Source of the DNA: CAYOHP01 sp964403795 [NCBI: uncultured bacterium]
GTDB lineage: Bacteria > Muiribacteriota > UBA6191 > CAZXTJ01
DNA length: 15,331 nucleotides
Assembly: GCA_964403795.1 (NCBI GenBank)
Contig: CAYOHP010000154.1
Coordinates: forward strand, 1-15,331
Direction: 5' to 3'
Below, in pieces: positions 7,265 through 13,723 of this stretch. Under the pieces are notes generated by a model that was not told the origin of the DNA, made no database searches, and was given only the letters and a program-made list of their open reading frames with translations. Made by a program: the position numbers and the translations under genes. Position 1 is the first letter of the stretch. Each line of letters opens with the position of its first letter.

Positions 7265-8431
7265 ATGGGCGTCGATCCCCGTCGCGTTGCGACCACGATT
7301 CCGTTGCTGTCGGCCATGGCGGCGCTCACCATCCTCGCCAGCGAAGCGGGCCTCGGCGAACGGGCGGCGCGACTGGCGGCGCTGCTCGCCGCCGCCGCCT
7401 CGCTGTTGGGTCTGTGGCTTGCCTCCTGGATCCGGACCTCCGATTTCTGGCTGGGTTCGACCGCGGCCACACCGGCGACCCCGCCGCCGGGTCCGGCCGT
7501 CCTGACCCCGGGGCTGACCGCGGCGGTCGAGGCCTTGCGGACGGCCGCCACCGAGGCCCATCGGGCCGGGACCGCCCTGGGACGGCTCCAGTCCGCGATC
7601 CCGATCCTGCTCGAGGACCTGCGTCGATCGGTGGAGGAGGGGAGGATCGCGGCCCTGGCTTCCCGGGATACGAGCCACGAGGAGATCCAGGCGGTGAAGC
7701 GCATCGACAGCGCCTGGGAGCAGGTCCAGGCCATGGCCGAACGGATCCGGGGCCAGGCCGAGGACGTGCAGCGGGCCTCGTCCGGGGCCAGCCGGAGCTG
7801 TTCCCAGGGCGCTTCCTCGGCCACCGAGGCGGTCGCCGAGATGGACCGGGTGCGGGCCGCGGTCTCCGCCGTGGAGGAGCGCATGCGTCGGCTCGACCAG
7901 GTGGCCGACCAGGTCGGCGACACCGCCCGGGCCATCGACCAGGTCTCGACCCAGATCAACCTGCTGGCCTTGAACGCCGCCATCGAGGCCGCCGGAGCCG
8001 GCCAGTTCGGCGAGCGCTTCGGGGTGGTGGCCATCGAGGTGAAGCAGCTCGCCGATCGCACCGTGTCCGCCACCCGCATGATCAAGGAGCTGCTCGAGAC
8101 GGTCCGGGTCGAGGTCGGCCAGAGCCGGGTCCTCACCGAGCAGGGGGGCGGCGCAGTGGACAAGGGCTACCAGCGGGTCCGGGACGCGGAAGCGATGCTG
8201 GTCTCGATCCGCGAGCACGTGACGTCCACCGACCAGAGTGCCCAGAGCATCCTGGCCTCGACCCGGGTCCAGGTGATGGCGGTGGGCAAGGCCCGGCGGG
8301 AAGTGCAGTCGATCCAGGACCTGCTGGCCGGTGCCGAGGCCGGGGCGCATCGTCTCGAGTACCTGGTGGGAGAACTCTCGGGCCTGGCCGATCGCCTGGA
8401 GGCCGCCTCGCGGGAGAAAGCCCGGGAGTGA
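7265..8431 (+). CDS. Methyl-accepting-chemotaxis-type signalling protein without a ligand-binding domain
   Basis: 388 aa. Two hydrophobic segments (about 9-26 and 35-55) are separated by about eight residues, so almost nothing is exposed outside. The rest is a long cytoplasmic coiled coil. The hairpin tip that binds CheA and CheW in chemoreceptors is recognisable at about 226-262: QINLLALNAAIEAAGAG, followed by FGVVAIEVKQLADRT. The family Arg of AARAGE is Gly here, and GRGF is GERF. No HAMP domain, PAS domain or C-terminal CheR/CheB-tethering pentapeptide is seen. No che gene lies in the window. The start at 7265 gives the first membrane helix directly and is supported by the promoter geometry. 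The pseudokinase gene follows after 42 bases on the same strand, so the two may be co-transcribed, although that gene has its own -10 candidate. Confidence 0.88.
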   Translation: MGVDPRRVATTIPLLSAMAALTILASEAGLGERAARLAALLAAAASLLGLWLASWIRTSDFWLGSTAATPATPPPGPAVLTPGLTAAVEALRTAATEAHRAGTALGRLQSAIPILLEDLRRSVEEGRIAALASRDTSHEEIQAVKRIDSAWEQVQAMAERIRGQAEDVQRASSGASRSCSQGASSATEAVAEMDRVRAAVSAVEERMRRLDQVADQVGDTARAIDQVSTQINLLALNAAIEAAGAGQFGERFGVVAIEVKQLADRTVSATRMIKELLETVRVEVGQSRVLTEQGGGAVDKGYQRVRDAEAMLVSIREHVTSTDQSAQSILASTRVQVMAVGKARREVQSIQDLLAGAEAGAHRLEYLVGELSGLADRLEAASREKARE

Positions 8432-8461
8432 CCAGGGATCTCCGGCTCACCGGCAGCCTGC

Positions 8462-8467
8462 TACCCT
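8462..8467 (+). promoter_or_regulatory. Candidate -10 element of the pseudokinase gene, leaderless arrangement
   Basis: TACCCT is followed by six bases (GATCGG) and GTG (8474), with no Shine-Dalgarno site. No convincing -35 is seen at normal spacing. It lies in the 42-base gap behind the chemoreceptor-like gene. Confidence 0.35.
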
Positions 8468-8473
8468 GATCGG

Positions 8474-10450
8474 GTGAGCGCTACCGGCCTTCCCTTCGAC
8501 CCCGGACCCGAGTTCAAGTCGCGCTACCGGCTCGACGGTGCCCCGGTCGCCCTCGACCCGGGATACGGCGTGTCCGGAGTCGAGATCGCCACCGGCGAGC
8601 GGGTCTGGATCCGCTTCCCGAGGGTTCCCGACCCTCCCCGGAGCGAGCGGGTCATGGGTCGGGCCCGGGCCATGGTCGGACTGGGGTCCCCCAACGTGCT
8701 GGAGCTCCTCGACGTCGGCACCGGACTCCCCGCACCCTTCGCCGTCTACCAGGCTGCCGAGGGTGTGGACTTGCCGACCCTGCTCGAGAAGCACCGGCGC
8801 CTGGCTCCGGCCGCCGCCCTGCGGATCGTGCGGGGACTCGGCCAGGGTCTCCTCGACCTCCATCAGCGAGGCGGGGTGCACGGGGCGGTGGCCCTCTCCC
8901 GGGTCTCGCTGGACCGGGCCGGAACTCCCCGCCTCATGGATGTCGGGATCGCCCCGCTGGCTTCCGACGCCTCGCCGGAGGGCGAGCCGGTCCAGGACCT
9001 CTGCCGACTCGGCCGGATCCTGTTCACGAGCTTGGCAGGTCGCACCCCCGAGCCGGGCGAATCGGCGCGCCTCGATCTCTCGCTCGACCAGGTTCCGCTC
9101 GAACTCCTGGACCTGGTCCATGGTCTGACCGCCGGGACCATCCTCAGGGCCGACGACCTGTTGGCCCGGCTCGACGCCCTGATCGCCTCCCCCGCCATCG
9201 GGGGACGCAAGGACGTGTACCAGGAACGGACGCCCCCGCCTTCCTCGGCGGCGACCCCTGCCGCCCGCATGCGTCCCACCGAGCCGCTCCCGGCCGCGGT
9301 GGCCCCGATCCCGACGACCGGCCCGTCCGGCCTACCGACCCGCGGTCTCGAGGAACCCCCGACCGAGACCCGCGACCTGGAGCCGGTCCCCGTCGTCCGC
9401 TCGGCGCCCAACGCCGACCCCGAGTTCCAGAAGCGCAAGGCCGAGGCGGTCCTGGCAGCGACGGCCGGGGCCCAGCGAGGCACCCCCAAGGGGGCTCCCA
9501 AGCTGCAGATCCAGATGGGCGAGAGGGAGGGTCCTGGCTGGGGCCAGCTCTTCGCCATCCTGCTGGCGGGAGCCGCGGCGGTGGGGCTGCTGGTCCGGGT
9601 CGCCTTCTACGAGCGTCCCTCGTTCCAGGCCGCGGCCCCCCCGCTGCCCACCTCGACGGGGTTCCATCGTCCCCTCGGCGGATCCGCCCTCCCGTCCAGC
9701 GATCCGACCTCCGAGGGCCTCGAGGGGCTGGGCCGGGCGATCGTCGAGGAGGTGCGCCTTGGCCCTCGGGTGCAGCTCCTGGAGGCGCTGATCTCGAAGC
9801 ATCCCCGGGAGGCGCCGGCTACCTTGGCCACTCTCCTCAAGGGCGGGAACGACCGCCTGCGGAAGGATGCCTTCCCGTTCCTGGAGCGGATCGACAAGGA
9901 CGGGAGCCAGCGGCTCGGGCTGATGCGGGCGGCCATTCCCGGGGGAGGCCCATGGGCGGTGCGGCTCGCCGGGTCCCTGGCCCGGGCCGGGAAGCAGAAG
10001 GAGCTCGGGGAGCTGGCCAAGGGCGAGGAGGAAGGGGCCCTGGCCGCCCTGGCCGGCAGCCTGTTCGGGCTCCCCCAGGTCCCGCTGGAAGCCGCCACCC
10101 GCCTGGAGGCGAGCTTCTACCATCCCCGCCAGGTGCAGCAGGCCGAACTGCTCCGGGGCTGGATCTCGGTTTCGGGGGACCAGCAGGGTCCGGTGGCGGC
10201 CTGGGCCGCCTCGGCGCTCCTCACCCGGGCCCGCAACGACGACGACCGGAAGATCCTGGCCGAGGTCCTGGGCGCCCTCGAGCCCGAGGCGAGGATCTTC
10301 ACCGCCTGGGTGGAGACCCTGGGCAAGTTCGCCTTCGACTGGGAGCCCGAGATCCGGGCGGTGTGTGTCGATGTGGCCCGCCACCACGCCGGCGAGGACG
10401 CCGGACGCCGGGCCGAGTTCCAGAAGCTGATCTCCAAGCTCGACCTGTAG
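8474..10450 (+). CDS. Transmembrane pseudokinase with HEAT-like C-terminal half
   Basis: 658 aa from GTG. Residues about 15-240 follow the order of a Ser/Thr kinase fold: a strand region, the helix ending GLLDLHQRGGVHG, a catalytic-loop equivalent and a DxG segment. The key residues are lost. There is no glycine loop, the ATP lysine position reads WIR (Arg47), HRDxKPxN reads HGAVALSRVSL (136-146), so both the catalytic Asp and the Asn are absent, and DFG is DVG (156-158). No APE-type motif follows. It is therefore expected to be inactive and to act by binding. A Pro/Thr-rich linker (about 245-350) leads to one membrane helix (about 359-374). An outer domain of about 280 helical residues follows, with HEAT-like pairs such as AAWAASALLTRARNDDDRKILAEVLGALE. 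The gene follows the chemoreceptor-like gene by 42 bases. I know no named family with this exact layout. Confidence 0.85.
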   Translation: MSATGLPFDPGPEFKSRYRLDGAPVALDPGYGVSGVEIATGERVWIRFPRVPDPPRSERVMGRARAMVGLGSPNVLELLDVGTGLPAPFAVYQAAEGVDLPTLLEKHRRLAPAAALRIVRGLGQGLLDLHQRGGVHGAVALSRVSLDRAGTPRLMDVGIAPLASDASPEGEPVQDLCRLGRILFTSLAGRTPEPGESARLDLSLDQVPLELLDLVHGLTAGTILRADDLLARLDALIASPAIGGRKDVYQERTPPPSSAATPAARMRPTEPLPAAVAPIPTTGPSGLPTRGLEEPPTETRDLEPVPVVRSAPNADPEFQKRKAEAVLAATAGAQRGTPKGAPKLQIQMGEREGPGWGQLFAILLAGAAAVGLLVRVAFYERPSFQAAAPPLPTSTGFHRPLGGSALPSSDPTSEGLEGLGRAIVEEVRLGPRVQLLEALISKHPREAPATLATLLKGGNDRLRKDAFPFLERIDKDGSQRLGLMRAAIPGGGPWAVRLAGSLARAGKQKELGELAKGEEEGALAALAGSLFGLPQVPLEAATRLEASFYHPRQVQQAELLRGWISVSGDQQGPVAAWAASALLTRARNDDDRKILAEVLGALEPEARIFTAWVETLGKFAFDWEPEIRAVCVDVARHHAGEDAGRRAEFQKLISKLDL

Positions 10451-10457
10451 GAGCGTG

Positions 10458-10553
10458 TCGCTCGGGGGCGAGCTTCCCACTCGGGATCAGTGCTCGATGT
10501 GGTCGACCAGGCCGTAGACCGTGCGCCGCCCGGCACCCGGCATGTACAGCTCG
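10458..10553 (-). repeat. Direct repeat copy 1: duplicated 3' end of the adjacent gene
   Basis: 96 bases matching 10662-10757 at 90 positions with no gaps, at a constant offset of 204. Read on the minus strand it encodes ELYMPGAGRRTVYGLVDHIE, then His and a TGA at 10487, the same C-terminus as the gene ending at 10691. The two coding differences are synonymous (GCC GGG here, GCG GGA in the gene). Four further differences fall just past the stop. No start codon or body of a gene precedes this tail, so it is a gene fragment rather than a working gene. Confidence 0.9.
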
Positions 10554-10661
10554 GGCAGGAGGCCCGCCCCAGGGCTACGCCCCGGGCCGGACCTCCTGTA
10601 GCAACCCTTCGGGTTGCCGCCGATTGCTTTTGGGGGACTCCCCCCAAACCCCCCGCTCGCT
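10554..10661. other. Hairpin-dense intergenic block between the two repeat copies
   Basis: 108 bases with three stem-loops in a row. At 10556-10598 CAGGA/TCCTG encloses GGCCCG/CGGGCC and an apical GGGC-TAC-GCCC. At 10601-10617 GCAACCC, loop TTC, GGGTTGC form a perfect stem. At 10629-10648 TTTGGGGG, loop ACTC, CCCCCAAA form another perfect stem. The block ends in the CGCTCGCTTCGCTCG pattern that leads into repeat copy 2. It lies between two converging genes and could terminate both, or be a REP-like palindromic element or a structured RNA. No protein gene with its own start is seen in it. Confidence 0.7.
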
Positions 10662-10757
10662 TCGCTCGGGGGCGAGCTTCCGACCGGGAATCAGTGCTCG
10701 ATGTGGTCGACCAGGCCGTAGACCGTGCGCCGTCCCGCACCCGGCATGTACAGCTCG
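10662..10757 (-). repeat. Direct repeat copy 2: true 3' end of the secreted-protein gene
   Basis: Partner of 10458-10553. It covers the last 22 codons including the stop (10691) plus 29 bases beyond. Homology breaks sharply at 10757, inside the gene. On the other side the shared sequence ends within the CTCGGGGGCGAGC palindromic text. Confidence 0.9.
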
Positions 10758-11653
10758 CCCCGGACCGCGTACATCCCGCTGCCGAAGCGGTCCAGGAAGT
10801 GCCCGCGGTCGTGGAGGAAGCCTTGCATCCCCAGGGCCCCGATCTCGACCGCGAACCCGGAGGGTGCCTGGCGGCCCCGGACCTGGCGGATCGGCCGCTC
10901 GGGCCGGATCCGGAAGTCGACCGCGGCAAGCGGCCGCACCACGCCCTCGGGACTGCGGTAGACGCCCCAGTTGTGGTCGGGGCCGTCCTCGGGGACCCGC
11001 GCCTGGCCCGGGTCCTGGACCAGCAGGAACCAGTCGCCCCGGCGGGAGACGAAGGGGGCCCAGTCGAAGTGGCCGTACATGCGTTGGGGGGTGCGGCCCA
11101 CCATCCGGTTGTAGCCGTACCAGCGCACCTCTTCCCGGAACAGGGTGGCGGGGTACCGGCGCTTGCCGAACTCGAGCACGGCCTTTGCGGCGGAGTGGCG
11201 GACCCGGAGTTCGGGATCGTCGCGCTGCACGTGGAGCAGGACCTCGGGCTCCGACTCGATCCGGAACCCGGCCCGGGTCCCGTCGTAGTCGAGGATCCAA
11301 CCCTGGTCCCCCTTGGGCTTCCCGATCCGGCACACGCCGTTTCCGACCAGCCGTCCCATGTCCTGGCCGGGATAGGGGTACTCGCCGCTCCCCAGGTCGA
11401 ACCAGCGTCCCGCCTCGCACATCTGCCCTACGAACTCGGCGACGCGCTCCCGGCCGGGGATGTCCGAGGTCCCGCGGTTGAAGTCGAGGGTGACCAGCAG
11501 AGGGGCCTGGGCCCCGTCCTCGGCCAGGAGCACGAACTGGTCCGACCAGTACTCGGTCTCCAGGGCAGCCGCCGGGCCGGGTCCGATCCCGGGACCGGCC
11601 ACGAGGAGAAGACCCGCGACCAGGACCGACGACGAGAGGAAGGGGCGCGACAT
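10691..11653 (-). CDS. Exported protein of unknown function, lipocalin-like fold possible
   Basis: 320 aa. A signal peptide (residues about 1-30, SSVLVAGLLLVAGPGIGPGP, then AAA) directs export. The mature part is rich in Trp, Tyr and Arg, with strand-like segments: YWSDQFVLLAEDG, DWAPFVSRRGDWFLLVQDPG, SGFAVEIGALGMQGFLHDRG and the closing MYAVRGELYMPGAGRRTVYG. Two Cys residues (in GQMCEAG and GNGVCRIG) could form a disulfide. The alternation of lipid-facing strands and the closing tyrosine-rich segment recall the AttH/CrtC double-lipocalin fold, but this is a guess from pattern only. The start at 11653 was chosen because it begins the signal peptide; longer in-frame starts add a non-hydrophobic tail. 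The last 22 codons are duplicated downstream. The gene diverges from the toroid-protein gene, with 79 bases between them. Confidence 0.8.
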   Translation of the reverse strand: MSRPFLSSSVLVAGLLLVAGPGIGPGPAAALETEYWSDQFVLLAEDGAQAPLLVTLDFNRGTSDIPGRERVAEFVGQMCEAGRWFDLGSGEYPYPGQDMGRLVGNGVCRIGKPKGDQGWILDYDGTRAGFRIESEPEVLLHVQRDDPELRVRHSAAKAVLEFGKRRYPATLFREEVRWYGYNRMVGRTPQRMYGHFDWAPFVSRRGDWFLLVQDPGQARVPEDGPDHNWGVYRSPEGVVRPLAAVDFRIRPERPIRQVRGRQAPSGFAVEIGALGMQGFLHDRGHFLDRFGSGMYAVRGELYMPGAGRRTVYGLVDHIEH

Positions 11654-11732
11654 GGCTCGGGAGGGAGATCGGCAGTCCGGGTCCGACTCCGAATGGTCCC
11701 CTTCCGGGACAGGACACCAGCCGCCGATACCC

Positions 11733-13649
11733 ATGGGGATGCTGTCCTCCCGGCTCGGTCCCGCCATCCGCCACCTGCATCCGTCGCGGCTCGGCCTCGG
11801 TCTCGGTCTCGGGCTCGTCCTGGGGGCCGGAGCCGGCGCCGAGCCCGGCCTCGGGTCCCTTCGGCCGTCGCCGTCGCCCACCCTGGTGGAGGCCGCCTCG
11901 CCCGGAGTGCCGCGACCCCTCGACGCCCGGGCCCGCCACTGGGTCGTGGCCTGGATCCGGCGGGTCCTGGCTGCCGATGCTCCTCCCGGCGCCGATCCGG
12001 GTCCGGGTCCGGTGCAGGTCGATCATCCGGGGCGGGAACTGGTCGTGGTCTCGGTCTTCCTCGAGCCGGGGGAGAAGCCGAGGTCCTTCGCGGGTTGGGG
12101 CGAGAGCCTGCGGGAGGCGGTCTCGAGGGCGGTGGCAGGGATGGCCTCGGGCCTGCCAGGGCTCCTGGGTGCCACCACGGCGTCCCGGTCCCGGCTGGCG
12201 GTGGAACGCCTCGGCGCCATGCGGAGGCTGGGATCGCTCGAACCTGCCGGCTTCCCGGCCGATGGGTTCGTCCCGGGAGAGATGGGCCTGCTCGCCATCG
12301 GCCGGGAGCGCCAGACCCTGCTGCTCCCCTGGGAACTGGCGCGCCAGGGCCTGGCCCCGGCCACCGGCCTGGATGTCCCTGCCATCGCCCGGAAGTTCGC
12401 GGCCGAGCTCGGGGCCAGTGAAGGGGCCACGATCTTCGCCTTCCGCTCCGACTCGTTCCTGGAGACCAGGAGCGGCGGGACGATCCAGTTCTCGGGCCTC
12501 TTCCCCGATCCCGGCGACCTGACCCCGGCCCGGCTGGACCGGGCCCTGGACCTGGCGGGGCGCCACCTGGCCAACGTGCAGTCCCCGGCCGGCGACTTCG
12601 TCTACCAGCACGAGTCGGCCTCCGGGGAACTCCTGGGCGGCGACAACCGGGTCCGGCAGGCAGCCGCCATCATGACCGCGATCGAGCTCTCGGAGCTCCT
12701 GCCGACCAGCCACCCGGTGCGAGCCGCGGCTCGGCGGGGCGTGGCCCACCTGGTGAGGAGCCTCGAACCCGTCCGGGTCGGCAGCGACCGTACCCTCGCC
12801 CTGCCCCCCGCCGACCGGTCCGGCGGACCGTCGCTGGGCGCCGTCGCCCTCTACGCCCAGGCCCTGGCCCTGGCACCCCGCGTCGGCATGACCGCCGACC
12901 CGGTCCGCCGGGCGCTCGCCGGCCTGGGCGAGGGCCTCGCCTTCTTCCAACGCCCCGACGGCTCCTGGTACCCCGACCTCCGCTCCGCGGCCGCCGGCGA
13001 GCCGCCGCTCGCCAAGCCCCCCTTCTACCCCGGCGAAGCCCTCCTGGCCCTGACCGGTCTCGCCCGCCGCGACCGCTCCGGCCCTTGGGCCCGGCTGGCC
13101 CGGAGGAGCGCCCTCCGGGAGCTCCGGGACCTCTCCGACGGCCTCCCCATCGACCACTGGACCCTCCAGGGCCTCGCCGACTACGCCCTGCTCACCGACG
13201 ACGAGTCCGTGGCCCACCGGATCGTCCCGCTGGCCCTCGAATGGATCTCGCGCCAGATCCCCGCCACCGGAGGCTTCGCCCCCGAGGGCGGCGCGGTCTC
13301 CCCCTGCCACACCGGCTCGGTGGGCGAAGCGCTGAGGGCGGTCCGGACCGTGGCCTGGCGCTTCGGCCTCGACCCCCGCCCCTTCGACCGCAGCCTGGTC
13401 CGCCTGGGGCGCTACCTGGTGGCCCACCAGTTCCAGCCCGGGATGGCCCCCATGCTGGCCCGCCCCCGGATCTCGGTGGGCGGCTTCCCATGGACCGCCT
13501 CCGACTGGCGCCAGCGCATCGACGTCGACGGGCATGTGCTGCGGGCCCTGATCGGGACCCGCGAGGCGATCCACGGCATCCATCCGCTACCCTTGCTGGC
13601 GGACCAGGCGGAGGCGCTCGCCTCCGATCCCCAGCTCCGGGGCCTGTGA
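11733..13649 (+). CDS. Large exported protein: AMMECR1-like N-terminal region and alpha/alpha-toroid C-terminal domain
   Basis: 638 aa. A Leu/Gly signal segment (about 19-34, LGLGLGLGLVLGAGAG) after basic residues suggests export. Residues about 60-250 include GEMGLLAIGRERQTLLLPWE and a following FAFRSDSFLE, which resemble the closing part of the AMMECR1 domain. The family's LRGCIG core is not seen, so this is tentative. Residues about 265-625 form repeated helix pairs with turns such as VQSPAGDFVY (282-291), QRPDGSWYPD (406-415), ATGGFAP (511-517) and RIDVDGH (595-601). These QxxDGSW-like turns occur in helical toroids: prenyltransferases, terpene cyclases, glycosidases and epimerases. An enzyme on glycan or lipid is possible but unproven. 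An in-frame ATG at 11652 would add 27 codons with unusual third bases and would overlap the divergent start codon, so 11733 (or 11739) is preferred. Confidence 0.82.
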   Translation: MGMLSSRLGPAIRHLHPSRLGLGLGLGLVLGAGAGAEPGLGSLRPSPSPTLVEAASPGVPRPLDARARHWVVAWIRRVLAADAPPGADPGPGPVQVDHPGRELVVVSVFLEPGEKPRSFAGWGESLREAVSRAVAGMASGLPGLLGATTASRSRLAVERLGAMRRLGSLEPAGFPADGFVPGEMGLLAIGRERQTLLLPWELARQGLAPATGLDVPAIARKFAAELGASEGATIFAFRSDSFLETRSGGTIQFSGLFPDPGDLTPARLDRALDLAGRHLANVQSPAGDFVYQHESASGELLGGDNRVRQAAAIMTAIELSELLPTSHPVRAAARRGVAHLVRSLEPVRVGSDRTLALPPADRSGGPSLGAVALYAQALALAPRVGMTADPVRRALAGLGEGLAFFQRPDGSWYPDLRSAAAGEPPLAKPPFYPGEALLALTGLARRDRSGPWARLARRSALRELRDLSDGLPIDHWTLQGLADYALLTDDESVAHRIVPLALEWISRQIPATGGFAPEGGAVSPCHTGSVGEALRAVRTVAWRFGLDPRPFDRSLVRLGRYLVAHQFQPGMAPMLARPRISVGGFPWTASDWRQRIDVDGHVLRALIGTREAIHGIHPLPLLADQAEALASDPQLRGL

Positions 13650-13650
13650 A

Positions 13651-13676
13651 CCCGGGACCGACGACCGGGGTCCGGG
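13651..13676 (+). terminator. Stem-loop after the toroid-protein gene
   Basis: CCCG-G-GACC (13651-13659) pairs with GGTC-CGGG (13669-13676), with one bulged G and a 9-base loop, immediately after the stop at 13647-13649. No T-tract follows, so it may be an attenuating or processing hairpin rather than a strong terminator before the kinase gene 74 bases further on. Confidence 0.3.
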
Positions 13677-13702
13677 ACCCGCACCGGTAGCGGGAGAAGC
13701 CC

Positions 13703-13713
13703 GGGGAGGGGAG
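13703..13713 (+). promoter_or_regulatory. Purine-rich ribosome-binding site of the second kinase
   Basis: GGGGAGGGGAG lies ten bases before the ATG at 13724. The spacing is slightly long, but the match to the anti-Shine-Dalgarno sequence is good and supports this start. Confidence 0.5.
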
Positions 13714-13723
13714 TGCCGTAAGC

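Noticed and set aside
10487-10693. TGA recoding or programmed readthrough extending the secreted protein by 67 residues
   Set aside because: The frame is open, but TGA is used as an ordinary stop by neighbouring genes (for example those ending at 3140, 3148 and 13649). The extension crosses hairpin-forming sequence that encodes low-complexity Gly/Arg/Pro residues.
10458-10757. Diversity-generating retroelement with template and variable repeat at the gene's 3' end
   Set aside because: The layout (about 100-base repeat at the gene end, second copy downstream) invites this idea. However, the differences are not at template adenines, the coding ones are synonymous, and no reverse transcriptase gene is in the window.
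11652-11732. ATG at 11652 as start of the toroid protein
   Set aside because: It shares its bases with the start codon of the divergent gene, adds 27 residues before the signal segment, and its codons end in A or T far more often than the gene body. A GAGAGGAAGGGG stretch upstream looks like a ribosome site but is the antisense of the other gene's signal peptide.
10575-13583. A 1002-codon open frame on the minus strand, antisense to the toroid-protein gene
   Set aside because: It is Gly/Pro/Arg/Asp-rich with no domain pattern, and is a typical shadow of a high-GC gene with few chance stops. The plus-strand frame has signal peptide, repeats and the right third-base use.
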